DNA of 64,000 bases from Formosimonas limnophila (GCF_014652675.1 NZ_BMZG01000003.1:109240-173239), one strand, 5' to 3'. Positions 25,902 through 34,954 are shown, counted from the stretch's first letter. Made by a program: numbers and translations. Notes: a model not told the origin generated them from the letters alone.

Positions 25902-26594
25902 TTATTGATTACCCGACAGGACTTTAGCCGCAGTTTTTGCTGCCTCACTGGTGGGAAATTGGTTGATTAGCTGCTGTAATGTGGCTTGGCCTTCGGCTTT
26001 TTTGCCCGTTTCTATTTGTGCGCTGCCCAGTGTGAGTAGCGCGTCAGCGGTTTTTTCGTGGTTGGGATTCTGTTTGAGAAAACGATTAAAACCCGCAATC
26101 GCAGCGGCGTAGTTACGCGTGCCATAGGCCGCTGTGGCACGCCAAAACTCGACGAGTGGCAGTTGTTCGCTCTGTGGGTATTTTTTGGCGTGTCGGTCAA
26201 ACGCTTTGTAAGCACCCGAGTAATCGTTGTTTTGGATGATGGTCAAGGCTTCATCAAATTCAAACTGGGCTCGTTGTTCGGCATTCATTGGTTCGAGTTT
26301 AATCAGTCGGGTGTTTAAACTTTCAAATCCTGATTCTTGTTGTGTTGTCAGTGCTGTGACGGCGTTTTGTAGTTGCTCATTTTGGCCGCGCAGTTTGCTG
26401 ATTTCTTGATCGAGCTCAGCGATGCGGTTTTGTTGCTGCTCCACCGTTTTGACCGTGGCATCTAACTGGGTGCGGATGTCCAATATGGCTTTTCGGGCTT
26501 CGTTGTCGTCAAACAGACCCGCGTGGGCTGGGTTGGCGAAGATAAAAATCCCACTGAGCGTGAGAATAGAAAGTGAGCGTTTGAAATAGGACAT
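25902..26594 (-). CDS. cpoB: Cell division coordinator CpoB (YbgF)
   Basis: 230-residue periplasmic protein. Signal peptide MSYFKRSLSILTLSGIFIF then ANPAHA cleavage; a coiled-coil trimerisation segment (about 30-95, VEQQQNRIAELDQEISKLRGQNEQLQ); C-terminal TPR repeats (EFDEALTIIQNNDYSGAYKAF to TLQQLINQFPTSEAAKTAAKVL). The start at 26594 gives a proper signal peptide; upstream codons in frame would destroy it. CpoB links PBP1B activity with Tol function during division. It is the last gene of the tol-pal operon, 89 bp after pal. Confidence 0.93.
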   Translation of the reverse strand: MSYFKRSLSILTLSGIFIFANPAHAGLFDDNEARKAILDIRTQLDATVKTVEQQQNRIAELDQEISKLRGQNEQLQNAVTALTTQQESGFESLNTRLIKLEPMNAEQRAQFEFDEALTIIQNNDYSGAYKAFDRHAKKYPQSEQLPLVEFWRATAAYGTRNYAAAIAGFNRFLKQNPNHEKTADALLTLGSAQIETGKKAEGQATLQQLINQFPTSEAAKTAAKVLSGNQ

Positions 26595-26683
26595 GGTGGC
26601 CTCGTGAAAAAATTGACGAGAAAAACGGAGCAAGTAGATGGCGGAAGTGACGCTCTCTCCCACGAAGGGAGAGAGCAGAGGGT

Positions 26684-27154
26684 TTAATACACAATGTCTG
26701 CGCGGCGATTTTCGGCCCATGCGGCTTCGTTGCTGCCTGTCGCTTTGGGCTTTTCTTTACCAAGGCTGACGGCTTCCATTTGATTGGTTTGTACCCCACG
26801 CAGTGCCAAGGCTTGGCGGACTGCTTCGGAGCGGCGTTGACCGAGGGCTAAGTTGTACTCGGCGGTGCCGCGTTCATCCGTATTGCCTTGAATCAAAATG
26901 CGTTGACCACGGTTTTTGTTGAGAAACTCAGCGTGTGCATTCACCACAGGTTGGCCATCGGCGCGGACAATGTAACTGTCTAAGTCAAAATAAACGCTGC
27001 GGGCGGCAGGTGCGGGCACGCCGTCTGCACCAATGCCGTTGGTGACGTCAACGGTTTTGACTTGCTGGTCACTACCGTCTAATTTCACTGTTGAGCAGGC
27101 CGAGAATAAAGCGATGCTGCTGATGAGTAAGCTGTATTTCACGATGGTTTTCAT
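26684..27154 (-). CDS. pal: Peptidoglycan-associated lipoprotein Pal
   Basis: 156-residue outer-membrane lipoprotein. Lipobox SIALFSAC with the acylated Cys near residue 20, short linker, then an OmpA-like domain: RSVYFDLDSYIV (about 49-60), ILIQGNTDERGTAEYNLALGQRRSEAVRQAL (about 91-121, peptidoglycan-binding NTDERG...R) and NRRADIVY at the end. It anchors the outer membrane to peptidoglycan through TolB. The upstream gap contains a 12-G run. Confidence 0.97.
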   Translation of the reverse strand: MKTIVKYSLLISSIALFSACSTVKLDGSDQQVKTVDVTNGIGADGVPAPAARSVYFDLDSYIVRADGQPVVNAHAEFLNKNRGQRILIQGNTDERGTAEYNLALGQRRSEAVRQALALRGVQTNQMEAVSLGKEKPKATGSNEAAWAENRRADIVY

Positions 27155-27197
27155 GATCTATCTCCTTTGGGTGCGAAGCTCGCACGGTTGATATTGC

Positions 27198-27209
27198 GGG
27201 GGGGGGGGG
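27198..27209. repeat. Poly-G tract (12 G) between tolB and pal
   Basis: Twelve consecutive G on the plus strand (C on the transcribed-sense strand), 43 bp upstream of the pal start. Such tracts slip readily. If a promoter or ribosome-site spacing depends on it, Pal level could vary; it may also be a length uncertainty in the sequence. Confidence 0.9.
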
Positions 27210-27248
27210 TGCATATCTGCATAGCAAATTTTGGGGCTGAAAAACCTG

Positions 27249-28544
27249 TTACTTCATAAAAGGCCCCCATGCGGGAAAGCGCGCTTTCCCGCTGGGCAAT
27301 GGGAGTTCTTGTTGCATACGGCCATCAATCGAGCTGGCGCGTAGGATGTCACGGCCATTGACGTGGGTGCTGTACAAAACCACTTGACCATTCGCGGCGA
27401 AACTCGGTGATTCGTCGCGAGTGGTGTTTGAGATCGAAAACGAATCACCGTATTTCAAGTCCATGATGTGGGTTTGATAACCACCCGAAGCATTGCTGAT
27501 GTAGGCCATTTTAGTCCCATCTGGCGAAATGCGTGGGCTGGTGTTGAATTTGCCTTTGAATGTCACACGGGTCGAAGCGGCAACGGACTCGCCCGCTGCG
27601 GGCATTTTATAAATTTGCGGTTCGCCGCCGCGGTCACTGGTGAAATAGATGGTGGTACCATCTGGTGAGTAAGTGGGTTCCGTGTCAATCACAGAGCCTG
27701 TGCTGCGGGTTAAGCGCTGCAAACTGCCGCCTTTGGCTGAGACTTGAAACACTTGTGTATTGCCGTCCTGTGACAAGGCGAGAACCAAATATTGACCATC
27801 GGGAGACCACGACGGTGCGCTGTTATTGCCTTTATAGTTCGCAATCATGGTGCGCTGTCCCGTGGGCAAGTCATGGATGTACACCACCGGTTTTTTTTGC
27901 TCAAACGACACATAGGCAACTTGTGTGCCTGAGGGAGACCATGAGGGAGAGATAATTGGCTCGTTACTGTTGAGTGCTACTTGTGCGCCTGCGCCGTCAG
28001 AGTCAGAGATGAGTAACTGGTATTTGCCATTGACCCTATCGACGTAAGACAAACGTGTCGAAAACGCACCGCGTATGCCCATGAGTTTCTCGTACACAAA
28101 GTCAGCCATGCGATGCCCAGCACTGCGCAATCCACTCGCGGGCACGGTCAACGCGTAATCACCTAAATTCGCCTTCGTTGAGGCGTTGAATAAACGCAAG
28201 CGAATGGTGTAGTTGTCGCCCTGTGCGGTGACATTGCCGACCACCAACGCATGAGCGCCTTTTGCGCCCCACTCAGCAGGATTGGCGCCGTCTAAGCCGA
28301 TGGTTGCACCACCGACGGGGAAATTCACCAATCCACCGCTGCGCGATAGGTTGCTGCGAATGATATCGGTAATGTTCACGGGTGCGGCGGTTTCGTTGAC
28401 GAAATGGGCGGTGGCGACAGGGAGGCCTGCGTCGTCAAAGCTGACGTTCGCCTCTAAACCTTGTGCCGCAATCGTCTGGCTTATGACCAATGCTGAAAAT
28501 GCGGCTATGACACGCTGAATTGAGTAGTTAAAGTATCGAGACAT
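27249..28544 (-). CDS. tolB: Tol-Pal system beta-propeller protein TolB
   Basis: 431-residue periplasmic protein with an N-terminal signal peptide (about 1-27, ending in a QTIAAQ region), an alpha/beta N-domain, and a six-bladed propeller with WD40-like PD40 repeats: SPSWSPSGTQVAYVS, APSWSPDGQYLVLALS, EPTYSPDGTTIYFTSDRGG, SPRISPDGTKMAYIS and SPSFAANGQVVLYST. Length is normal. TolB docks to Pal and TolA. It lies between tolA and pal, as is standard. Confidence 0.97.
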   Translation of the reverse strand: MSRYFNYSIQRVIAAFSALVISQTIAAQGLEANVSFDDAGLPVATAHFVNETAAPVNITDIIRSNLSRSGGLVNFPVGGATIGLDGANPAEWGAKGAHALVVGNVTAQGDNYTIRLRLFNASTKANLGDYALTVPASGLRSAGHRMADFVYEKLMGIRGAFSTRLSYVDRVNGKYQLLISDSDGAGAQVALNSNEPIISPSWSPSGTQVAYVSFEQKKPVVYIHDLPTGQRTMIANYKGNNSAPSWSPDGQYLVLALSQDGNTQVFQVSAKGGSLQRLTRSTGSVIDTEPTYSPDGTTIYFTSDRGGEPQIYKMPAAGESVAASTRVTFKGKFNTSPRISPDGTKMAYISNASGGYQTHIMDLKYGDSFSISNTTRDESPSFAANGQVVLYSTHVNGRDILRASSIDGRMQQELPLPSGKARFPAWGPFMK

Positions 28545-28624
28545 GTTGACATCCTTTCGAGGTGTGTCGTGAAACGAGAAAGAATTTTTGCAGAGTTAGT
28601 TATATTGGGATTGGGTACTTCACA

Positions 28625-29293
28625 TCACTTGATACGAATATTAACGGTGATTGTTTGACCAATCACTGCGGGTGGTGGTCCACTTGCAGAAGCTGCTGTG
28701 AGCACCTGGCGCACGGTGGCGGCTTTATCAGCTGGATTCGTGGTAACGCTTTGAACACGCACAGAGCCGTTTGGTAAAACGGTGACACGGGCAGTGCCCG
28801 TGATGCTGGATAGCCCACGATTTTGTCCTGCACGCGCGATGGCTGACTCTAAACGGCCGATAAAGTTGCCAACGCCAGCATTCGATGAGCCTGCACTTGT
28901 ACCATTCGAGTTTTTTAGCACATCGGCACGAGCTGAATTGTCGGTGGTTGGTTTTTGTGCTGGAGTGACGGGTTTTGTCTGAGGTTCTTTTGGCTTCACT
29001 GGCTGGTTTGTCTTCACTTCTTGAGGCTTTGGTTTTAGATCGGACTTGGTTTCAATCTCTGCAGGTGTGTTTGTTTCTTTTTGGTCAACGGAGAGACGCT
29101 CAGTTTCGTTGACGCTCATGGCTGTCTCTGTTGTGGTCTGAGTTTGCTGGGTAGCGGCCAAACCCGCGGCATCCCAGAGTTCGACCTCGGCGGGTTTGGG
29201 TTGCACCCATGACGCGCCCCACCAAATGAGTCCGAAAAGCATCAGGTGAACAAGCGCGGTTAGCGCGGCGGAGCGTGGGTTGAACTTTTGCAT
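28625..29293 (-). CDS. tolA: Tol-Pal system protein TolA
   Basis: 222-residue inner-membrane protein spanning the periplasm. One N-terminal transmembrane helix (about 10-28, LTALVHLMLFGLIWWGASW), then a Lys/Pro/Gln/Thr-rich middle (about 50-130), then a TonB-like C-terminal domain (GTARVTVLPNGSVRVQSVTTN...TITVNIRIK). The middle is far shorter than in E. coli TolA (421 aa), common in beta-proteobacteria. I chose the ATG at 29293 (MQKFNPRSAAL), 13 bp after tolR, giving the usual cytoplasmic N-terminus. Confidence 0.9.
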   Translation of the reverse strand: MQKFNPRSAALTALVHLMLFGLIWWGASWVQPKPAEVELWDAAGLAATQQTQTTTETAMSVNETERLSVDQKETNTPAEIETKSDLKPKPQEVKTNQPVKPKEPQTKPVTPAQKPTTDNSARADVLKNSNGTSAGSSNAGVGNFIGRLESAIARAGQNRGLSSITGTARVTVLPNGSVRVQSVTTNPADKAATVRQVLTAASASGPPPAVIGQTITVNIRIK

Positions 29294-29306
29294 CAATCCA
29301 TCACCG

Positions 29307-29720
29307 CTATTTGGTAGCTTGTGCGAGCAGTAAGCCGACGCGCTCAATGCCTGATTTCTTTAGCGCGTCCATAACTGCCATGACGTCGCCATACGCCATG
29401 GCTTTGTCGGCGGCGAGGACGACAGCTTGTGGTTTACTCGCTGTGGTGGCGCGCACGGCGTTAATCATGTCGTCGGTGCTGGCGTAGGTTTGACCGCTGC
29501 TGGATAACTCGCCTTTGTCATTCATCTGAATCACGAGTGGTGGTTCAGTGGGTGCGCTGGCTGAACCGACGCTGGGCAGATTCAATACTTTAGTCTGAAT
29601 CATTGGTGCTACAACCATGAAAATAACGAGCAAAACCAGCATGACGTCAATGTACGGCACGACATTCATTTCGGCTTTGGTGCGGCGTGTGCGGCGACGT
29701 AAGGGTTGCAAACGACTCAT
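29307..29720 (-). CDS. tolR: Tol-Pal system protein TolR (ExbD/TolR family)
   Basis: 137-residue inner-membrane protein: a basic N-terminus (RRRTRRTKAEMN), VVPYIDVMLVLLVIFMV, whose membrane Asp is the proton-pathway residue, and a periplasmic domain with VVLAADKAMAYGDVMAVMDALKKSGIERVGL. Its start overlaps the tolQ stop by 4 bp (29717-29720), so translation is coupled. Confidence 0.95.
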   Translation of the reverse strand: MSRLQPLRRRTRRTKAEMNVVPYIDVMLVLLVIFMVVAPMIQTKVLNLPSVGSASAPTEPPLVIQMNDKGELSSSGQTYASTDDMINAVRATTASKPQAVVLAADKAMAYGDVMAVMDALKKSGIERVGLLLAQATK

Positions 29721-30388
29721 GCTTTTGTGCTCGCAGACAATGTATTTGAAAAATCATCAATGAAACTTTCAAAGCGCAGTGCAAGTCTGTCCACTTCGGC
29801 GACATAGCGGTTGTACGCGAGCACGGCAGGAATCGCGGCAAATAAGCCAAGTGCCGTGGCAATCAGTGCCTCGGCAATCCCAGGGGCGACTGAGGCAAGC
29901 GTGCTTTGCTCCGCAGTGGATAGACCCATAAACGCGTTCATGATGCCCCAAACTGTACCGAGCAGGCCGATGTAAGGTGAGACCGAACCGACTGAGGCGA
30001 GGAATGGCAGCTTCGCTTCGAGGCTGTCTAATTCGCGTTGGTACGCAGCTTTCATCGCGCGTTGGGCAAACTCAAGGGTCGCTTCTGGGCTGTTTGACTG
30101 CTGACTCATTTGTTCGTGGCCTTGCATGCCTGCGACGAAAATCCGCTCTAAGCTGCCTGCTTGGTGGCGATTGGCCAAGGAGCCTTGAAACAAATGATTG
30201 AGGTTTTGAGCAGCGAGAAACTCACGTTCGAATGCCTCGGTTTGTGCGCGTGTCTTTCGTACGGTGGCGCCTTTGTGAAAAATGGTGTACCACGACATCA
30301 CAGAAATCAGAACGAGTATGGCCATAATGATTTGCACGACGGGGCTGGCATTGAGTATGAGGCTGAGGATGTTGTGTGAGTTGTTCAT
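29717..30388 (-). CDS. tolQ: Tol-Pal system protein TolQ (MotA/TolQ/ExbB proton channel)
   Basis: 223-residue inner-membrane protein with three helices: about 13-35, 125-150 and 160-185. Family motifs include ASVGSVSPYIGLLGTVWGIMNAF and ASVAPGIAEALIATALGLFAAIPAVLAYN. With TolR it forms the stator that drives TolA with proton-motive force. I chose the ATG at 30388 (MNNSHNIL). First gene of the operon; the ybgC thioesterase that often precedes tolQ is not here. Confidence 0.95.
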   Translation of the reverse strand: MNNSHNILSLILNASPVVQIIMAILVLISVMSWYTIFHKGATVRKTRAQTEAFEREFLAAQNLNHLFQGSLANRHQAGSLERIFVAGMQGHEQMSQQSNSPEATLEFAQRAMKAAYQRELDSLEAKLPFLASVGSVSPYIGLLGTVWGIMNAFMGLSTAEQSTLASVAPGIAEALIATALGLFAAIPAVLAYNRYVAEVDRLALRFESFIDDFSNTLSASTKA

Positions 30389-30885
30389 GTCGCAAACATT
30401 GTAAAAGAATGATGCCATATTATAACCGAGCTTCTCAAACGAACCGTGGAGGCTTGATGGATTATCTTCTGTTGCAACCTGCGCGTATTGATGTTTTTTC
30501 TCTCAAGCGCACAGTTGGTGATGGTTTACGTGTTTTTTTGAGACAGGACTTTTTTATTTTGATCGCCCACATTTTGCCGCTTTTTTAAAAATCTCGATTT
30601 TGCGTTGCAGTGAGGGATTCTCTTTGGTAGAAGGCTTTTTTATACGGGTTCGAGTCTTTTGTCTGTTTTTTGTATTTTGCACCGCAACATCGAAAGTTTC
30701 TTTTTCATTTGCTCATCTTATTTACATTTGTAAAGAAAATGTCGTACCATCACATCCAACGATCAAAATCTCGTGTACAAAACGTGGAAGCGACGTTCAA
30801 CATTCGTTCAATCCCCCATGGCCTTGGATGACTTAAAAGCCAATGGCTTTATTTAAATAAAACACAATCCTTTAGGAGACTCAAA
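30389..30885. promoter_or_regulatory. Divergent regulatory region tolQ / sugar-alcohol operon
   Basis: About 500 bp without a credible gene; short open frames here have no family resemblance or ribosome site. It must hold the tolQ promoter and the promoter of the sugar-alcohol operon. The T-rich stretch 30480-30760 and the palindrome at 30721-30734 are the notable parts. TTTAGGAG at 30869-30876 is the ribosome site of the binding-protein gene. Confidence 0.5.
30721..30734. promoter_or_regulatory. Candidate operator TTTACA-TT-TGTAAA
   Basis: Perfect 6-bp inverted repeat with a 2-bp centre, 152 bp before the binding-protein start codon and the only clear palindrome in this region. A SorC-type regulator is encoded in the same operon, so this is its likeliest site (inference). 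Confidence 0.45.
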
Positions 30886-32259
30886 ATGATGCGTAAATTA
30901 GGTTTAGTGACCGCATTGGCATTCACAGGCATGACGGCTTGTGGTGACAAAAAACCAGCAGAAGGTGCACCAGCGGCCAAAACAGAAGGCGCTGCACCAG
31001 CGGCAGGCCAAAATACATTAACCATCGCAACTGTGAACAATGGTGACATGGTGGTGATGCAAGAGTTATCGAAAAAATTTGAAGCCGCTAATCCTGACAT
31101 CAAATTGAATTGGGTGGTGTTGGAAGAAAATGCGCTGCGCCAAAAAGTGACCACCGACATCGCTGCCAAAGGCGGTCAGTTTGACGTAGTGACCATTGGT
31201 ATGTACGAAACACCGATTTGGGCGAAAAAAGGCTGGCTCTCTGAAATGAAAGACTTGCCTGCATCGTATGACGTGGATGATTTGATGAAGCCCATCCGTG
31301 ATGGTTTAACGGACGATGGCAAGCTTTACGCATTGCCGTTCTATGGTGAGACGTCAATGACGTTCTATCGTAAAGATTTGTTCGATGCGAAAAAACTCGT
31401 GATGCCAGAGAAACCAACTTATGCAGACATCGAGAAGTTTGCAGCGGCTTTGACCGATAAAAATGCAGGCCAATACGGCATCTGCTTGCGTGGTAAAGCA
31501 GGTTGGGGCGAGAACATGGCGTTTTTATCAACTATGGTCAATGCCAATGGCGGCCGCTGGTTTGATGAAAACTGGAATCCACAGTTGACTTCGCCAGAGT
31601 GGAAAAACACGGTGACTCAATACGTGAACTTGCTCACCAAATACGGTCCTCCAGGTGCATCGTCTAATGGCTTTAACGAAAATCTGGCATTGATGAGCAG
31701 TGGCAAATGTGGCATGTGGATTGACGCTTCGGTCGCGGCAGGTATGCTCTATAACCCGAAAGAGTCAAAAATCGCTGACAAAGTGGCTTTTGCCCCATCA
31801 CCAGTCGGTAGCTTCGCTGGCGCGAGCGGCTGGTTGTGGTCGTGGAACTTGGCCATCCCTGCGTCATCTGCTAAGCAAGATGCTGCGAAAAAATTCGTGA
31901 CTTGGGCAACATCTAAAGAGTACATCGCAGAAGTCGCAGCAGCCAAAGGCGGTTGGGGTTCTGTGCCTCCTGGTACGCGTAATTCAACTTACGCTAATCC
32001 TGAGTACGAAAAAGCAGCACCATTTGCCAAGTTTGTTTTGAGCGCAATGAATACTGTTAATCCAAATAAAGCCACTGAAAAACCAGTGCCATATACAGGC
32101 GTTCAGTACGTCGGTATTCCTGAGTTCCAAGCTTTGGGTACGGTTGTTGGTCAGTCCATCTCTGGTGCGTTGGCAGGCCAAGGCAGCGTTGATCAAGCAC
32201 TGCAAGCATCACAGGCAGCGGCTGAAAAGGTAGCTAAACAAGGTGGCTACTTGAAGTAA
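30886..32259 (+). CDS. smoE: Sugar-alcohol ABC transporter substrate-binding lipoprotein (SmoE/MtlE-like)
   Basis: 457-residue extracytoplasmic solute-binding protein, family 1. The N-terminus is a lipoprotein signal with GMTAC lipobox (Cys near residue 19) and a Gly/Ala/Pro linker. Core motifs: FDVVTIGMYETPIWAKKGWL (about 100-119), YALPFYGETSMTFYRKDLF and CLRGKAGWGENMAFLSTMVNANGGRWFDENW. These match sorbitol/mannitol-binding SmoE/MtlE proteins. It is the first gene of an operon with two permeases, an ATPase, a SorC regulator and two polyol dehydrogenases, which supports a hexitol substrate. Sorbitol versus mannitol cannot be decided. Confidence 0.9.
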   Translation: MMRKLGLVTALAFTGMTACGDKKPAEGAPAAKTEGAAPAAGQNTLTIATVNNGDMVVMQELSKKFEAANPDIKLNWVVLEENALRQKVTTDIAAKGGQFDVVTIGMYETPIWAKKGWLSEMKDLPASYDVDDLMKPIRDGLTDDGKLYALPFYGETSMTFYRKDLFDAKKLVMPEKPTYADIEKFAAALTDKNAGQYGICLRGKAGWGENMAFLSTMVNANGGRWFDENWNPQLTSPEWKNTVTQYVNLLTKYGPPGASSNGFNENLALMSSGKCGMWIDASVAAGMLYNPKESKIADKVAFAPSPVGSFAGASGWLWSWNLAIPASSAKQDAAKKFVTWATSKEYIAEVAAAKGGWGSVPPGTRNSTYANPEYEKAAPFAKFVLSAMNTVNPNKATEKPVPYTGVQYVGIPEFQALGTVVGQSISGALAGQGSVDQALQASQAAAEKVAKQGGYLK

Positions 32260-32270
32260 TCACCAAACCG

Positions 32271-32292
32271 AAGGTGGGGCAACCCACCTTTT
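32271..32292 (+). terminator. Hairpin after smoE (attenuator or mRNA stabiliser)
   Basis: AAGGTGGG / CCCACCTT, 8-bp perfect stem with GCAA tetraloop, followed by TTG. Only a weak T-run, so partial termination or 3'-end protection is likely. Confidence 0.55.
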
Positions 32293-32360
32293 GTGAATGA
32301 TTCTGCTGCTCAACTAATGAATGGGTTTATTCATCATTGGGCTGGTAAAAGCTTTAAAGC

Positions 32361-32410
32361 CAGCCTCAGTGTTCGTCTCCAGCGCCTGAGGCTGTGCTTT
32401 TTTATACAGT
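32361..32410 (+). other. Long-loop inverted repeat with T-run between smoE and smoF
   Basis: CAGCCTCAG (32361-32369) and CTGAGGCTG (32396-32404), 9-bp perfect arms with a 26-base loop, followed by TGCTTTTTTA. Likely a terminator or RNA stability element that lets the binding protein be made in excess over the permeases. A further 10-bp inverted repeat CAAAAAATTC / GAATTTTTTG lies at 32497-32521, just upstream of smoF. Confidence 0.55.
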
Positions 32411-32540
32411 AGTAACAATGCAGTAGCACCAATGTGGTGGTTTCATTCCGCATGTCGATTTACCGATATTCGACACCACGACTCATAATAAAAAATCAAA
32501 AAATTCTTCATGAATTTTTTGAAGATATCAGGAGATACAC

Positions 32541-33458
32541 ATGTCAGCCGTCGCATCTAACGCGCCATTAAAAGGCGCGAAGAAAAAGACCGATGCTCGA
32601 CTTCTCACGGCACAGTTATTGCTAACGCCTGCCGTGGCGATGTTGTTCATTTGGATGATTGTTCCGCTTGTGATGACGATTTATAACTCGTTACTCAACT
32701 ACAATTTATTGAGTGCCGATACTGTCAGTTTCGCGGGTTTGGATAATTACAAATATTTATATGAAGACCCCGATTTTTGGGTGTCAATTATTAACTCGGT
32801 CATTATGATTGGCACCGTTCTGGTTTTATCGATTGTCTTTGGTACGCTGCTTGCGTGGTTGTATGACCAAGACTTCAAAGGCCGAAATATTGCACGTCTT
32901 TTCGTGATTGCCCCATTCTTTGTCATGCCAACAGTCTCTGCGCTGTTGTGGAAAAATATGATGTTTCACCCCGTTTATGGGATTTTTGCAGCGATTAGCC
33001 ACCTGTTTGGCCTGCCTGCCGTGGATTGGTTTCGTGATTATCCGATGACGGCTGTGATTATTATTTTGACGTGGCAATGGATGCCATTTGCGTTCTTGAT
33101 TTTACTCACCTCGATTCAGTCGGTGGACTCTGAACAAAAAGAAGCGGCAAAAATCGACGGCGCGAAACCGTGGCACGTCTTCGTTTATATTATTCTGCCA
33201 CATTTGAAACGCTCGATTTCAGTGGTGGTGATGATTGAGGCGATTTTCTTGTTATCGGCGTTTGCGGAGATTCACATTACCACATCAGGCGGTCCGGGTA
33301 ACGCGACGACGAACTTGACGTACTTTGTGTTCTTGCGTGGCATTGCTCAGTTTGATATTGGTCTGGCCTCGGCTGGTGGTGTGATTGCGGTGATTTTGGC
33401 GAACATTATTTCGTTCTTCTTGATTCGCACTGCGTCTAAAAACCTACAAGCAGCCTAA
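32541..33458 (+). CDS. smoF: Sugar-alcohol ABC transporter permease (SmoF/MtlF-like)
   Basis: 305-residue inner-membrane permease of the MalF/UgpA class with six predicted helices (first about 27-50). The EAA loop is EQKEAAKIDGAKPWHVFVYIILPHLKRS (about 198-225). It pairs with the next gene to form the channel. The first 25 residues are cytoplasmic and Lys-rich. Ribosome site AGGAG at 32530-32534. The 280-bp gap after smoE holds several hairpins. Confidence 0.93.
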   Translation: MSAVASNAPLKGAKKKTDARLLTAQLLLTPAVAMLFIWMIVPLVMTIYNSLLNYNLLSADTVSFAGLDNYKYLYEDPDFWVSIINSVIMIGTVLVLSIVFGTLLAWLYDQDFKGRNIARLFVIAPFFVMPTVSALLWKNMMFHPVYGIFAAISHLFGLPAVDWFRDYPMTAVIIILTWQWMPFAFLILLTSIQSVDSEQKEAAKIDGAKPWHVFVYIILPHLKRSISVVVMIEAIFLLSAFAEIHITTSGGPGNATTNLTYFVFLRGIAQFDIGLASAGGVIAVILANIISFFLIRTASKNLQAA

Positions 33459-33468
33459 GGAGACGACT

Positions 33469-34290
33469 ATGAAAAACTCAAAAAATCAAACGCTACTGAT
33501 TACGATTCTCGGCTGGCTCATCGCTGCGATTGTATTCTTCCCGATTTTCTGGATGTTCTTGACCAGCCTTAAGTCAGAAGAGATGGCGATTTCAACCCCA
33601 CCGCTGTTCTTCTTTACTCCGACGCTCGAAGGTTATCACTCGATTATGGAGCGGGTGAACTACCTCTCGCATATGTCGAATTCGATTCTCATTGCGGGCG
33701 GTGCGACGTTGTTGGCGATTGCGGTATCGGTGCCTGCGGCTTATGCCATGGCATTTTATCCGACCAAACGCACACAAGATATTTTGTTGTGGATGATGTC
33801 GACCAAGATGATGCCTGCGGTTTCGGTGTTGTTGCCAATTTATGTGATTTTCCAAAAATTTAGTTTGCTGGACAACGCAGCGGCGATGATTGTGATTTAC
33901 GCCCTGATGAATATGCCAATTACGGTTTGGTTGATTTATTCGTACTTTAAAGACTTACCGACTGAAGTGATGGAAGCGGGGCGTCTGGATGGTATGACTT
34001 TGTGGCAAGAGATTCGTTATCTTGTGTTGCCAATGAGTTTGCCTGGGTTGGCTTCGACGGGTTTGTTGTCGATTATCTTGTGCTGGAATGAAGCGTTTTG
34101 GAGCTTGAATTTAACCACGACCAATGCGGCACCATTGACCCAATTGATTGCGACGTTTTCGTCACCTGAGGGTTTGTTTTGGGCGAAACTTTCTGCAGCG
34201 TCAGTATTGTCGGTTGCGCCGATTATGGTGCTCGGTTGGTTCAGCCAGAAGCAATTGGTTCGTGGTTTGACTTTTGGCGCGGTGAAGTAA
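33469..34290 (+). CDS. smoG: Sugar-alcohol ABC transporter permease (SmoG/MtlG-like)
   Basis: 273-residue permease of the MalG/UgpE class with six predicted helices; EAA loop [30 protein letters not shown] (about 164-193). [25 protein letters not shown] near 27-51 is typical of the MalG N-terminal periplasmic part. It starts 10 bp after smoF with AAGGAG. Confidence 0.93.
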   Translation: MKNSKNQTLLITILGWLIAAIVFFPIFWMFLTSLKSEEMAISTPPLFFFTPTLEGYHSIMERVNYLSHMSNSILIAGGATLLAIAVSVPAAYAMAFYPTKRTQDILLWMMSTKMMPAVSVLLPIYVIFQKFSLLDNAAAMIVIYALMNMPITVWLIYSYFKDLPTEVMEAGRLDGMTLWQEIRYLVLPMSLPGLASTGLLSIILCWNEAFWSLNLTTTNAAPLTQLIATFSSPEGLFWAKLSAASVLSVAPIMVLGWFSQKQLVRGLTFGAVK

Positions 34291-34291
34291 A

Positions 34292-34954
34292 TTGTTAACC
34301 ACCTTAATCTCCGATTGTGACGGCGTATTGGTTGACTCCGAAGTCGTCGCATTTGAGGTGCTGGTTCGAGAGGCACAGGCTATTTTTCCTCAGATGGATG
34401 TTAATTTGCATTTGACCAGTGCATTTGGTCAAAAGACAGAGGAGCTGGTTCGCCAATTGGCCGTCAAAGCCAATGCTTTGATTCCAGAGGGTTTTTTGCT
34501 GCACTTGCGTCAGGTTACGGATGCGACCATTGAAGCACAAGCCAAAGCAGTGGCAGATGTGAGCATTTTAGTGGCTTTGCCTGAGCTAAAAGCCGTGGCC
34601 AGTAATAGTGGCATGGCGCGCGTGCGGGCTGCTGCGAAGCTGGTTGGTCTGCTCAACCGTGGCGATGTACAGATATTTAGTGCGGATCAAGTGGAAAACC
34701 CCAAGCCTGCGCCTGATTTGTATCATTTGGTTGCGCAATCTTTGGCTGTGCCACCTCAATCATGCTTGGTGATTGAGGACAGTCTATCGGGTGTGGTGGC
34801 GGCACAAAAGGCTGGAATGCAGGTTATCGGTTTTACTGGTGGCGCACATATTCCCGCAGGACATGATGATGCCTTGAGACAAGCAGGGGTTTTGGATGTT
34901 TTTCAGCATATGAAAGATTTGCCATTGATGTTGAAAAAGCTGACTCGTTGGTGA
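34292..34954 (+). CDS. HAD-superfamily phosphatase (subfamily IA)
   Basis: 220-residue hydrolase. Catalytic loop [13 protein letters not shown] (about 5-17) with nucleophile D8 and D10; motif II at [11 protein letters not shown]; motif III/IV at [14 protein letters not shown] and [19 protein letters not shown]. It resembles phosphoglycolate- or sugar-phosphate phosphatases. The start is TTG at 34292, one base after the smoG stop, so it is translationally coupled. Its place inside a sugar-alcohol operon suggests action on a hexitol phosphate or related metabolite (inference). Confidence 0.85.
   Translation: MLTTLISDCDGVLVDSEVVAFEVLVREAQAIFPQMDVNLHLTSAFGQKTEELVRQLAVKANALIPEGFLLHLRQVTDATIEAQAKAVADVSILVALPELKAVASNSGMARVRAAAKLVGLLNRGDVQIFSADQVENPKPAPDLYHLVAQSLAVPPQSCLVIEDSLSGVVAAQKAGMQVIGFTGGAHIPAGHDDALRQAGVLDVFQHMKDLPLMLKKLTRW

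Noticed and set aside
30376-30588. Short open frame in the tolQ/smoE divergent region
   Set aside because: Starts inside tolQ in antisense, no ribosome site, no recognisable protein; treated as non-coding.
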